From: JALQTD01 sp965656785 | Lineage (GTDB): Bacteria > Bacteroidota > Bacteroidia > Flavobacteriales_D > Sanyastnellaceae | Length of the DNA stretch: 64,000 bases | Direction of reading: 5' to 3' | Assembly (NCBI GenBank): GCA_965656785.1 | Contig: CBFHLY010000005.1 | Location: 1-64,000, forward strand | Notes under the pieces: model-generated | The model's database searches: none | What the model was told of the DNA's origin: nothing | The model's input: only the letters and a program-made list of their open reading frames with translations | In this document: one piece after another, positions 1 through 7,826 of the stretch | Layout: every line of letters begins with the position of its first letter | Position numbering within the stretch: position 1 is the stretch's first letter | Made by a program: the position numbers and the translations under genes

Positions 1-306
1 GCCCTGCGGTCTGCGCAACCCCATGCCATCGAGTCGCGCCCGCCCAAACAACGCCGCAAACAGCATCGCCGCCCCGCCGAAGGCGATGAGCTGGTTGAGC
101 CCGTTCACCACGATGTTGGCCTCAAACCCCGCGTCGCTGCTCGGCCGCCCCGCCACATTCAGCGCCTCCTCAAAGGAGATGCCGTTCGCCCCAGAAACGA
201 CCACCATCCCCACGAAGACGGCCACCGCCATCCCGGTCAAGATCATCGACCCGAAGAAAACGGCTTGCAACCATGGGTTCATTCCTTCAAATGCCTTGCG
301 AATCAT
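1..306 (-). CDS. CPBP-family intramembrane protease, N-terminal part (cut by window edge)
   Basis: The first 102 codons of a minus-strand gene whose 3' part lies outside the window. The start is the ATG at 306, followed by MIRKAFEGMNPW. A strongly hydrophobic stretch at about residues 14-40 is a transmembrane helix, and a second one begins at about residue 66. The opening, with a short charged head, a first helix and a spaced second helix, resembles Bacteroidota CPBP (CAAX-protease-like) membrane proteins. The diagnostic glutamate and histidine motifs would lie further on and are not visible, so the family call is provisional. The gene diverges from the dihydrouridine synthase, with about 70 bases between the two starts. 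Confidence 0.6.
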   Translation of the reverse strand, partial: MIRKAFEGMNPWLQAVFFGSMILTGMAVAVFVGMVVVSGANGISFEEALNVAGRPSSDAGFEANIVVNGLNQLIAFGGAAMLFAALFGRARLDGMGLRRPQG

Positions 307-379
307 GCGTAATTTTGTCGAGCGGTCTGAGGCGGAGGACGTTCCTCCGATTTCGCCGCAAGTTCGCAAGAATTCCACG

Positions 380-1381
380 ATGGCCACCACCCGCATCGGA
401 AACATAGAGCTCGGGGATTGCCCGCTGCTGCTCGCGCCCATGGAGGACGTGAGCGATCCGCCGTTTCGCTTCGTTTGCAAGCAATTCGGGGCGGATCTGA
501 TGTACACGGAGTTCATTTCGAGCGAGGGGCTCATTCGGGATGCGGCCAAATCCCGCGCAAAGTTGGACATCTTCGAGTACGAGCGTCCCATCGGCATTCA
601 AATCTTCGGGAGCGAGATCACGTCCATGCGCGAGGCAGCGGCCATAGCGGAGGCGGCGGGTCCGGATTTGGTCGACATCAACTACGGCTGTCCGGTGAAG
701 AAGGTGGCCGGGCGCGGCGCGGGCGCAGGCATCCTGCAGGACATCCCGAAGATGGTGGAGATGACGAAGGAAATCGTCGACACGTGCAACCTGCCGGTCA
801 CGGTGAAAACCCGCCTCGGCTGGGACGACGACTCGAAGTACATTGTGGAGGTGGCGGAGCGCTTGCAAGACGTGGGCATTCAGGCCATCAGCATCCACGG
901 CCGCACGCGCGCTCAGATGTACAAGGGCGAGGCGGATTGGTCGCTCATCGCAGAGGTGAAGTACAACCCGCGGATGCGCATTCCCGTGTTCGGCAACGGC
1001 GACATCACCTCGCCCGAAAAGGCGGTGGAGTACCGCGAACGCTATGGCGTGGACGGCATCATGATCGGCCGGGCCAGCATCGGGTCGCCGTGGTTTTTCC
1101 GGGAGGTCAAGCACTACATGGCCACGGGGGAGCACCATGCGCCGGCGACGTTCGAAGAGCGGGTGGCCGCGGTCACCACCCACTTCGAGCGCAGCATCGA
1201 TTGGAAGGGGGATCGGTTGGGGGTCGTGGAGATGCGCCGCCACTATGCGAACTACTTCAAGGGGTTGCCGGGGTTCAAGCCGCACCGCTTGGATTTGGTG
1301 ACGCTCGATGACCCCGAAGCGATTCGGGCGAAGCTGCGCGAAATCGCGGCGCTTTACGACGGCTTCGAAATCCCGGCTTAA
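380..1381 (+). CDS. dusB: tRNA-dihydrouridine synthase, DusB-like
   Basis: A 333-residue FMN-dependent enzyme that reduces uridines in the tRNA D-loop to dihydrouridine. The N-terminus has LLLAPMEDVSDPPFR (about residues 16-30), typical of Dus proteins. The catalytic cysteine sits in NYGCPVKKVAGRGAGAG (Cys104), and the phosphate-binding loop IMIGRASIGSPWFF is near residue 230. The ATG at 380 is chosen because homologous sequence begins right after it; the open frame continues upstream to position 23, but that part is only the antisense of the neighbouring membrane-protein gene. Length is normal for DusB. The stop overlaps the convergent LolE-like gene by four bases (TTAA at 1378-1381). Confidence 0.93.
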   Translation: MATTRIGNIELGDCPLLLAPMEDVSDPPFRFVCKQFGADLMYTEFISSEGLIRDAAKSRAKLDIFEYERPIGIQIFGSEITSMREAAAIAEAAGPDLVDINYGCPVKKVAGRGAGAGILQDIPKMVEMTKEIVDTCNLPVTVKTRLGWDDDSKYIVEVAERLQDVGIQAISIHGRTRAQMYKGEADWSLIAEVKYNPRMRIPVFGNGDITSPEKAVEYRERYGVDGIMIGRASIGSPWFFREVKHYMATGEHHAPATFEERVAAVTTHFERSIDWKGDRLGVVEMRRHYANYFKGLPGFKPHRLDLVTLDDPEAIRAKLREIAALYDGFEIPA

Positions 1382-2580
1382 CGGGACATGCGCCGGATGA
1401 GGAGGCGCACCATCAGCGCCGATCCCACACCGCCTACGACGATGACGACGCCCACCGTGCCGAGCACGTCGGTAAGGGCCAGCCGTACGGGGTATGCGGG
1501 CACGATGGAACCGTCGAGTTTCACCCAGCCGTAGCGGGCTTGACCGACGACGAGGGCGATGCCAAGCGCCGTCCCGATGGCTCCGCCGAGCACGTTGATG
1601 AGCAGCCCCTGCCACGAGAAGGCCTGTTCGAGGCGCCGACCGGTCAGGCCCAGGGCTTGCAGCACCGCGATGTCCTCGCGTTTGTCCAGCAGGAGCATGG
1701 TCAGCGAGGCCATGATGTTGAACGCCGCGACGATGAGGATGAAGCTGAGGATGACGAACGTCGCCCATTTTTCCGCGCGGTTCGTCTTGGTAATCAGCGC
1801 GTTCTTCTCCGCCCGCGTGCGCAGCCGCGTTCCTTCCGGCAGCCGCTGGGCCAAATCCCGCACCACCTCCTCCACGTCCCACCCCTCCGCCGGCTCCAGC
1901 TCGAACCGGCTGCACGCGTCGGGCCGCTCGAACAAATCCCGCCCGGCCTCCAGGGACAAGAGCACGTACCGCACGTCAAGGTCGGCGTTGATGCTGAACA
2001 CGTCCACCGCCCACGCCTCCACGGTCCGAAGGGCCCGCTCCCTGCTGCGCGCCAAGGATTTGCCTCGTTTGGGCGCGCGCAACTTCACGAGGGAAGCCTG
2101 GTCCGATTGCGTGTTGGCCCCCAAGGCATTCCGCACGCCGAGCCCGAGCGTGACCGTGGGCATCCCATGCCAGGACGCCACCCACCGTCCCGACCGAATG
2201 GCCCCTTCCACTGGCGTGATGTCCACGAACGCCGAATCGAAGGCGAGCACGGAAACCACCACCGGCGCCCCGCTCGAAAGCTGCGCCACCGCTTCCTCCT
2301 CGATGACGGCCGCCCACCGACCCACCGAAGCTTGCTCGTCCAACCAAACCCCGAGCGAGTCCGGCACCACGGCCCCCGATTCCGGCACGAGCGCCAACTC
2401 CGCATCCAGCGTGCCGAAGAGCTCGCTGACCACGTCCTCGATCCCGTTGAACGCCGACAAGATGGCGATCATGGCCGCCGTCACCGCCGCGATCACGAAC
2501 ATGGAAATGCTCGAAATCAGGTGGATGAGGTTGCGCGTTCGGCGGCTGAAGATGTAGCGGCGGGCAAGCCGGAGGGGCAT
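1378..2580 (-). CDS. ABC transporter permease, LolC/LolE-like (FtsX domain)
   Basis: A 400-residue inner-membrane permease. It has a short cytoplasmic head (LARRYIFSRRTRN), one N-terminal helix (about residues 20-42), a large periplasmic MacB-type domain (about 45-250) and a C-terminal FtsX region with three helices. The cytoplasmic signature LLLDKREDIAVLQALGLT lies between the helices. This is the architecture of LolC/LolE, which release lipoproteins from the inner membrane using an ATPase partner; no ATPase gene is adjacent. ATG 2580 is preferred; a GTG two codons upstream (2586) is possible. A box TAACTTGC (2591-2598) sits ten bases upstream, at the end of the oxidoreductase gene. Confidence 0.85.
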   Translation of the reverse strand: MPLRLARRYIFSRRTRNLIHLISSISMFVIAAVTAAMIAILSAFNGIEDVVSELFGTLDAELALVPESGAVVPDSLGVWLDEQASVGRWAAVIEEEAVAQLSSGAPVVVSVLAFDSAFVDITPVEGAIRSGRWVASWHGMPTVTLGLGVRNALGANTQSDQASLVKLRAPKRGKSLARSRERALRTVEAWAVDVFSINADLDVRYVLLSLEAGRDLFERPDACSRFELEPAEGWDVEEVVRDLAQRLPEGTRLRTRAEKNALITKTNRAEKWATFVILSFILIVAAFNIMASLTMLLLDKREDIAVLQALGLTGRRLEQAFSWQGLLINVLGGAIGTALGIALVVGQARYGWVKLDGSIVPAYPVRLALTDVLGTVGVVIVVGGVGSALMVRLLIRRMSR

Positions 2581-2595
2581 GTTCACGGGCGCAAG

Positions 2596-3708
2596 TTAGC
2601 GGGATTTGGCCAGCAAGTCGGCGGCTTCTCGGCCCAAACCCGCGCCGATCGCCACGCCCATTCCGCCCAGCCGAACGGCGGCCACGACCCCCGGCCCGAC
2701 GGCCTCCACGATGGGTTCACGGACGGCGCCCACGCCCAGCACTCCGGTCCATTCGTAGGCGATGTTTCCGGCGTCGGGCCACAAGTCCGTCAGCAGGGCG
2801 CGGAGGCGGGCGCTGGTACCGGCGGCATCAAGTTGCCAATGCCGGCCCCCGCCGATGAGGAGGCGGCCGTCGGGCAGGTGACGGGCGTAGACGTAGCCGG
2901 CCTCGAGGTGATACGTTCCGGTGGATGGGCGCGTGGGGTGGGGTTCCGTCACGAGCACGCGGTTTGCTGCCGGGTGGGCGTCCAAATCGGGCAGGAGCTC
3001 GCGGGCGAACGCGTTCGTGGCGACGAGGCAGCGGGGGACGGCGATGCGGTGGTCCGATCCGGTTCGGCCCCGCCGTACCGTCAGTTCGACGGGATCACCG
3101 GGTTTCACCGCCACAATTTCAACCCCGCGCACCACGTCGACGCCCGCTTCTGCGGTGCGCCGCAACAAGGCGCGGTGGAGGGCTCCCGTGTGCACCGCGC
3201 CTTCGAGGGGACTCCAGTCCGCGGCGACGACCGCCCCTTCGCGCAACGAGGCGGGCGCTGGCACGCGCTCAAAGGTGCGCGCGATGCCGGTTACGGGCTC
3301 GAGCCACCGATTGAGGTCCGCGAGCGCTTCGGTGGCCACCGGTGCCATGCCTTCGGGCACGTATAGCGCATGGCTTCCACAGGATTCGTACCCGATGGCC
3401 TCATCGCCGAGCCACCTGCGCAAGGTGCGCAAGCCGTTGAGTCGCCGTTCGACCAAGGCCAACGCCGCCGCGTCGCCGAGGACCGCTCGATCGTCCAGGA
3501 GTTCGGCGGGACTGCCGAAGCAGGCAAAGCCTGCATTGCGCGTCGTGCCGCCATCGCCAAATGCCGAGCGTTCCATCACGGCGATGCGCCAATCGGGGCG
3601 CAATTCGGCCAACCGGCACGCCGCGGACAGGCCGACGATGCCGCCACCGACGACGAGCGCGTCGCGGTGCTGCAACCAGGTTTGGTCTTCCCAAAAACTG
3701 AACTCCAT
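2596..3708 (-). CDS. FAD-dependent amine/amino-acid oxidoreductase (DAO family)
   Basis: A 370-residue flavoprotein. The Rossmann dinucleotide-binding motif VVGGGIVGLSAACRLAE is near residues 18-34. The segment GGTTRNAGFACFGSP is typical of the glycine oxidase/gamma-glutamylputrescine oxidase branch of the DAO family, and the C-terminus closes the FAD site (GGMGVAIGAGLGREAADLL). The substrate cannot be read from sequence; oxidation of a primary or secondary amine is the likely chemistry. The start ATG at 3708 is 27 bases from the divergent delta-60 gene, so the two share a very short promoter region. The last residues, LLAKSR, carry one copy of the GGCCAAAT word. Confidence 0.85.
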   Translation of the reverse strand: MEFSFWEDQTWLQHRDALVVGGGIVGLSAACRLAELRPDWRIAVMERSAFGDGGTTRNAGFACFGSPAELLDDRAVLGDAAALALVERRLNGLRTLRRWLGDEAIGYESCGSHALYVPEGMAPVATEALADLNRWLEPVTGIARTFERVPAPASLREGAVVAADWSPLEGAVHTGALHRALLRRTAEAGVDVVRGVEIVAVKPGDPVELTVRRGRTGSDHRIAVPRCLVATNAFARELLPDLDAHPAANRVLVTEPHPTRPSTGTYHLEAGYVYARHLPDGRLLIGGGRHWQLDAAGTSARLRALLTDLWPDAGNIAYEWTGVLGVGAVREPIVEAVGPGVVAAVRLGGMGVAIGAGLGREAADLLAKSR

Positions 3709-3735
3709 GCCTTAAATGTATTGTAACTTCCGGCC

Positions 3736-5424
3736 ATGAAAGCCTGGCATTTCCTCTTTGTTGGCGCGCTCGTCGCGGCGATGCAGCCGATGGCCGCGCA
3801 GAACCCCGGTGACCTCGATGCGGCGTTCGGTGACGCGGGGGTCGCCTTGTTGGCTCCCATTTCCGACACGTCGATGGACAATGCCCGAGCCGTGGCCATT
3901 CGGCCGAGCGGTGAAATCGTGTTCACGGGAGTGAGTGCGGGTGTGGGCGGATTCCAAATGACGGTGGGGCAGCTCCTGCCCGATGGTTCCATGGACGCTT
4001 CCTTTGGAACGGGGGGCGTCACGACGTACAGCGCGGCGGGAGGCTCGTGCTTCGGTTACGACGTGGTGCTTGAGGCGGATGGACACGCTTTGGTGTGTGG
4101 CGCGGTGAGTCTGACGCCCGCGAACACGGCGTTCGCGGTGTGGCGCTTGCAGCCGGACGGACAGCTCGACGCGGACTTTGGGGACGGTGGCGTGCTGGTT
4201 GTGGACCTCGATGAGAGCGAGGATTACGCGCAGGATTTGGTGGTAGCGAACGGCACGTACACTGCGGTGGGGTCGTCGATGCAGGCGGGGACTTCGTTCT
4301 ACCGTGCGGCGTTGGTGCGCTTTGATTTGGCCGGCAACCTCGACGCTTCCTTCGTCAATGACGGGGTCCAAATCTACCCCGAAACCACCACCACGAACTG
4401 CGACATCCGCGGCGGAACGGTGGGCGAAAGCGGCGACATTTACCTCGTCGGTTACACCACGGCTTCTTCCACGACCTACCCAATCGTGCTGCATTTCGAC
4501 GCGGACGGGCAGGCCGATATGTCCTACGGTTTGGGTGGCATTTTCAACACGGGGGTCGATGGGCGGTACTTTGATGCGCACTACCAAAACGGGCGGTTGG
4601 TGGCCGTCGGGGACGCGAACAATGGCTCCGATGGGGTGGCGCGGGCACACGGTCCGACGGGCGCATTGGATGCCGCTTTCGGCACGGCGGGCGAAGTGTT
4701 CGTCAGCCCGGGAGGAGCAAATGTGTTGCTGGCCGTCGAAGCCCAAGCCGATGGGAAGTGGCTCCTCGGCGGAACGGCTTACTCGGGATTCATGATGCGG
4801 GACTTCATGGTGTCGCGTTTGAACTTCGACGGTTCGTTCGACGCGGATTGGGGAACGGACGGACTGACCATTACGGATGTGTCAGCCGGAATCGAGGACG
4901 TGAACGACCTTGCCATCCAGCCCAATGGCGCCATCGTCGCCGCGGGCTTCGCTCAAGTCGCAAACAACGATTTCGCCTTCGCGCGATACGTGGCCGGCGA
5001 GTTGGGGGCCATCTTGGGTTGCACGGATGCCACAGCGTGCAATTACAACGAAGCGGCCACCGAGGATGACGGGTCGTGCTACGGGGAAGGCGATGCGTGC
5101 GACGACGGGTTGGATGAGACGGTCAACGACGCGTACAACGCGGATTGCGAATGCGTCGGGGAGGTCACCCATGTGGCGGAACTTCCGGGCCATGCGGTTG
5201 CGCTGTTTCCGAATCCCGTGCAGGACGTCCTGACCATCGAGTTTGCGCATCCCGTGGCGGGCCAAACCGTTCAGCTATTCGACCCGGCCGGTCGCTCCAT
5301 CTGGAACGCACAAGCCCACGAGCAGCGACTCCAGTGGGACCTGAGCGACTGCGAGGCGGGCACGTACGTCCTGCTCATCCGGGATACCGACGGCCAATCC
5401 GTCCGCCGCATCGCGGTGAAGTGA
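3736..5424 (+). CDS. Secreted delta-60 repeat protein with T9SS type A sorting domain
   Basis: A 562-residue exported protein. The signal peptide MKAWHFLFVGALVAAMQPMAAQ ends near residue 22. It is followed by about seven beta-propeller-like delta-60 repeats with recurring cores such as DLDAAFGDAGV, DASFGTGGV, DADFGDGGV and DAAFGTAGE. Near residue 430 there is a cysteine-rich GCTDATACNYNEAATEDDGS element of the kind found in Bacteroidota surface proteins. The final ~80 residues begin ALFPNPVQDVLTIEF and form the type IX (Por) sorting domain. It is predicted to reach the cell surface through the T9SS; no enzymatic function is visible. Its stop abuts the stop of rbfA in the palindrome TGATCA (5422-5427). 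Confidence 0.9.
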   Translation: MKAWHFLFVGALVAAMQPMAAQNPGDLDAAFGDAGVALLAPISDTSMDNARAVAIRPSGEIVFTGVSAGVGGFQMTVGQLLPDGSMDASFGTGGVTTYSAAGGSCFGYDVVLEADGHALVCGAVSLTPANTAFAVWRLQPDGQLDADFGDGGVLVVDLDESEDYAQDLVVANGTYTAVGSSMQAGTSFYRAALVRFDLAGNLDASFVNDGVQIYPETTTTNCDIRGGTVGESGDIYLVGYTTASSTTYPIVLHFDADGQADMSYGLGGIFNTGVDGRYFDAHYQNGRLVAVGDANNGSDGVARAHGPTGALDAAFGTAGEVFVSPGGANVLLAVEAQADGKWLLGGTAYSGFMMRDFMVSRLNFDGSFDADWGTDGLTITDVSAGIEDVNDLAIQPNGAIVAAGFAQVANNDFAFARYVAGELGAILGCTDATACNYNEAATEDDGSCYGEGDACDDGLDETVNDAYNADCECVGEVTHVAELPGHAVALFPNPVQDVLTIEFAHPVAGQTVQLFDPAGRSIWNAQAHEQRLQWDLSDCEAGTYVLLIRDTDGQSVRRIAVK

Positions 5425-5763
5425 TCAGCGTTTGAGGGCTTGGTCGACGGCTTCGTAGTGATCGAGGCTGTCGTCCAAGTAGAAGTTGAGTTCGGGGATG
5501 ATTCGGACTTGCTTGCCGATGAGGTCGGCGAGGGCCTTGCGGACTCGCCAGCCTTCGGCGCGCACGGCTTCGAGCGCGGCCTTTTTGTCCGGAACGGCCA
5601 TGAAACTCAGGTAGACCTTCGCGAGGCCCAAATCCGGTGCCATGCGCACCGTGGTCACCGTGATGAACATGCCGGCAAACCACGCTTGCGACTGGCGTTG
5701 GAACAACGTGCTGAGGTCGCGGCGAATGAGTTCGGCGACTTTTTCTTGTCGGATGGATGCCAT
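5425..5763 (-). CDS. rbfA: 30S ribosome-binding factor RbfA
   Basis: A 112-residue KH-fold protein needed for late 16S rRNA maturation of the 30S subunit. It starts MASIRQEKVAELIRRDLS and keeps the family core VTTVRMAPDLGLAKVYLSF, then RKALADLIGKQVRIIPEL and FYLDDSLDHYEAVDQAL. Length is normal. It lies 36 bases downstream of hflX on the same strand. A weak promoter-like TAGATTTA (5781-5788) lies between the two, so it may be co-transcribed with hflX or have its own weak start. Confidence 0.93.
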   Translation of the reverse strand: MASIRQEKVAELIRRDLSTLFQRQSQAWFAGMFITVTTVRMAPDLGLAKVYLSFMAVPDKKAALEAVRAEGWRVRKALADLIGKQVRIIPELNFYLDDSLDHYEAVDQALKR

Positions 5764-5799
5764 GCTTCGAAATTGAGGGGTAAATCTACGCGCTCCCCG

Positions 5800-6984
5800 T
5801 TAGAACAGGAAGTTGTTGTACGGGTAGCGCTTCATGTGAATCGCCTTCACTTGTTCGTAAAGCAGGTCGCGGAAGGCGTCCAGGCCTTCTTTCGTGTGGG
5901 CGGAGATGAAGGCGGTTTGGATGCCGTTGCGCTCGTAGCGTTCGCGGATACCGGCCATTTGTTCCAACCGCGTGAGGCCCACCATCGGATCCTCCTCAAG
6001 CTGGTCGATTTTGTTGAACAACAGGAGGGTAGGGGCGTCGTCGCTCCCGATTTCTGCGAGTGTGGCGTTCACTACGGCGAGGTGATCTTCAAATTGCGGG
6101 TGCGAAACGTCCACCACGTGGATGAGCAGATCGCTTTCGCGCGTTTCGTCGAGCGTGCTTTTGAAGCTCTCGACGAGTTGGTGGGGCAACTTGCGGATGA
6201 AGCCTACGGTGTCGCTCAGCAGGAAGGGCAAATTCTGAAGCACCACCTTGCGCACCGTGGTGTCGAGCGTGGCGAACAGTTTGTTCTCTGCAAAGACATC
6301 CGACTTGGAAATCAGCGTCATCAGCGTGCTTTTCCCGACGTTGGTGTAGCCGACGAGGGCCACGCGCACGAGGGCTCCGCGGTTGCTGCGCTGGGTGGCC
6401 ATTTGGCGATCGATTTGGGCCAAATCCTTTTTCAGCTTTGCAATCCGATCCCGAATGATCCGGCGGTCCGTCTCGATTTCCTTCTCCCCAGGCCCCTTCA
6501 TCCCGATGCCCCCTTTTTGCTTCTGCAAGTGCGTCCACATGTTGGTCAAACGCGGGAGTAGGTATTGGTACTGAGCCAGTTCCACCTGCGTCTTGGCATG
6601 GGCGGTTTGGGCCCGCGCGGCGAAGATGTCAAGGATGAGGTTCGGCCGGTCGAGCACCTTGACCTCGGGCAATTCGGCTTCGATGTTCCGCAACTGCCGA
6701 GGATTCAGTTCGTCGTCGAAAATGAGCATGTCGATGCCCTCTTCTTCCACGTATTCTTTGATTTCCGCGAGCTTGCCCGATCCGATGAAGGTGCGGGTAT
6801 CCGGTCGGTCCAAGGCTTGGGTGAAAATGCGCCGGGTGTCGGCTGAAGCGGTGGTGGCGAGGAACGCCAATTCGTCCAAGTATTCGTCAAGCTGCGCCCG
6901 GGTCGTGTTGCCGGTCAGCAAGCCGATGAGGATACACGTTTCTTGTTTCGCTGCGGTGCCTTGGGGCTGCTTTTTCTCGATCAT
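5800..6984 (-). CDS. hflX: Ribosome-associated GTPase HflX
   Basis: A 394-residue GTPase that splits or rescues stalled 70S ribosomes. The N-terminal HflX domain contains FIGSGKLAEIKEYVEE and ELNPRQLRNIE (about residues 67-102), followed by the helical linker GGIGMKGPGEKEIETDRR. The G domain has Walker A GYTNVGKST (residues 212-220), the switch region DTVGFIRKLPHQLVESFKST and the specificity motif NKID. Length is usual for the family. Its ATG (6984) overlaps the stop of the upstream cytochrome gene as ATGA, which suggests translational coupling and a shared transcript with the two upstream genes. Confidence 0.96.
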   Translation of the reverse strand: MIEKKQPQGTAAKQETCILIGLLTGNTTRAQLDEYLDELAFLATTASADTRRIFTQALDRPDTRTFIGSGKLAEIKEYVEEEGIDMLIFDDELNPRQLRNIEAELPEVKVLDRPNLILDIFAARAQTAHAKTQVELAQYQYLLPRLTNMWTHLQKQKGGIGMKGPGEKEIETDRRIIRDRIAKLKKDLAQIDRQMATQRSNRGALVRVALVGYTNVGKSTLMTLISKSDVFAENKLFATLDTTVRKVVLQNLPFLLSDTVGFIRKLPHQLVESFKSTLDETRESDLLIHVVDVSHPQFEDHLAVVNATLAEIGSDDAPTLLLFNKIDQLEEDPMVGLTRLEQMAGIRERYERNGIQTAFISAHTKEGLDAFRDLLYEQVKAIHMKRYPYNNFLF

Positions 6985-7301
6985 TGAGCGGGGTGAAAGG
7001 TGTCCAAAAACCGCGCAATGCCCGCGATTTCTTCCGCGGTCAAGACTTGGCCTTGCGGGGGCATGAGCCCTTTCCCGTACCGGATGATGCGCTCCCGATC
7101 TGCATAATTCATGGTGGAAGCGTTCAAATCAGGGGCTCCACTCGCCATCAACCGCCCATCGTCTCCATGGCACACGGAGCATTTCTGTTGGTACAGCCGC
7201 CCCGCTGCTTCTGCAGCAATGGGTGTTGCCTCCTCCGTCGGACCTTCACCGCAGGCCCACAGCACGGCTGCCGCGAGCATTCCTGCAACCACGCGTCGCA
7301 T
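6981..7301 (-). CDS. c-type cytochrome lipoprotein
   Basis: A 106-residue exported monoheme cytochrome. With ATG 7301 the protein begins MRRVVAGMLAAAVLWAC, a lipoprotein signal with lipidated Cys17. Heme attachment is CSVCH (residues 41-45), and the distal methionine is probably in KGLMPPQG. It resembles class I cytochromes carrying electrons in the periplasm. The longer open frame upstream (to 7343) is rejected because the lipoprotein signal and the TGATG overlap with the upstream membrane gene both fit 7301. The downstream overlap with hflX is ATGA. The pairing with a histidine-bearing membrane protein suggests a small respiratory module, but the partner is unknown. Confidence 0.88.
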   Translation of the reverse strand: MRRVVAGMLAAAVLWACGEGPTEEATPIAAEAAGRLYQQKCSVCHGDDGRLMASGAPDLNASTMNYADRERIIRYGKGLMPPQGQVLTAEEIAGIARFLDTFHPAQ

Positions 7302-7744
7302 CAGAACCAGCCGTATGCTTCGAAGCCCGACATGAACGGCCACGGGATGCGCGAAACGATGAGGAGCAAGGCGAGGCCGAAGAAAAGGGCTTGCTTGCGG
7401 TATTTGGCCCGGTCACCTTCCGTGCGCTTGACGAGGCTGTGCCCCAACGTGCCCAACAAGATGCCGATGACCATCACCGAGATGTGTTCCACGGCAAAAA
7501 ACCGGTAGACGCTGTTTTTCATGACGTCCGGTTGCTGGAACAAGGCCAAGCCTTTTTCGCTCACGAAGTAGAGGATGAGCCCGAGCACGAGTTGAACGTG
7601 GAGGGCAATCATGGTGAACAGCCCGCGCTTGCGTGCTCCTTCCGTGAAGGTGGATCCGCCGAGCAAGGCGCCGATGAAGGTGACGACGAGCAAAATCAAC
7701 GCGACCCAACGGAGGGCGCTGTGGAGGTGTAAAATTCCAGTCAT
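7301..7744 (-). CDS. Small four-helix membrane protein, possible b-type cytochrome
   Basis: A 147-residue protein of four predicted transmembrane helices (about residues 8-28, 45-65, 80-100 and 115-135). Histidines fall at helix edges: ILHLHSALRW near the N-terminus, MIALHVQLVLG, FAVEHISVM and LGTLGHSL. This spacing would suit heme b ligands, an inference supported by the overlapping downstream cytochrome c gene. ATG 7744 is chosen because a perfect box TATCTTTG ends four bases upstream; the open frame beyond it (to 7807) runs through the promoter and a terminator hairpin. The function is not established. Confidence 0.75.
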   Translation of the reverse strand: MTGILHLHSALRWVALILLVVTFIGALLGGSTFTEGARKRGLFTMIALHVQLVLGLILYFVSEKGLALFQQPDVMKNSVYRFFAVEHISVMVIGILLGTLGHSLVKRTEGDRAKYRKQALFFGLALLLIVSRIPWPFMSGFEAYGWF

Positions 7745-7748
7745 GGCA

Positions 7749-7776
7749 CAAAGATACGTTGCTTCCAAGCGCACAA
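7749..7776 (-). promoter_or_regulatory. Promoter of the membrane protein/cytochrome c/hflX operon
   Basis: On the minus strand TTG (7774-7776), a 17-base spacer and TATCTTTG (7749-7756) match the Bacteroidota consensus TTG-N17-20-TAnnTTTG. The box ends four bases before ATG 7744, predicting an almost leaderless mRNA. The TTG lies in the outer stem of the gdhA terminator hairpin. Confidence 0.75.
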
Positions 7777-7803
7777 CACCCCGAGGGGACGCCTCGGGGT
7801 GTT
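7775..7803 (-). terminator. Hairpin downstream of gdhA
   Basis: A perfect 12-base inverted repeat (arms 7775-7786 and 7792-7803) with a five-base loop lies 24 bases beyond the gdhA stop. The run of T that usually follows is missing on the minus strand, so it may be an inefficient terminator or an RNA-stabilising structure. Confidence 0.65.
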
Positions 7804-7826
7804 GCATGCTGGAAGTCGGTTTGGGG

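Noticed and set aside
23..379. N-terminal extension of the dusB reading frame by 119 codons
   Set aside because: The extension lies antisense to the start of the minus-strand membrane-protease gene, has low-complexity composition, and DusB homology begins only at the ATG at 380.
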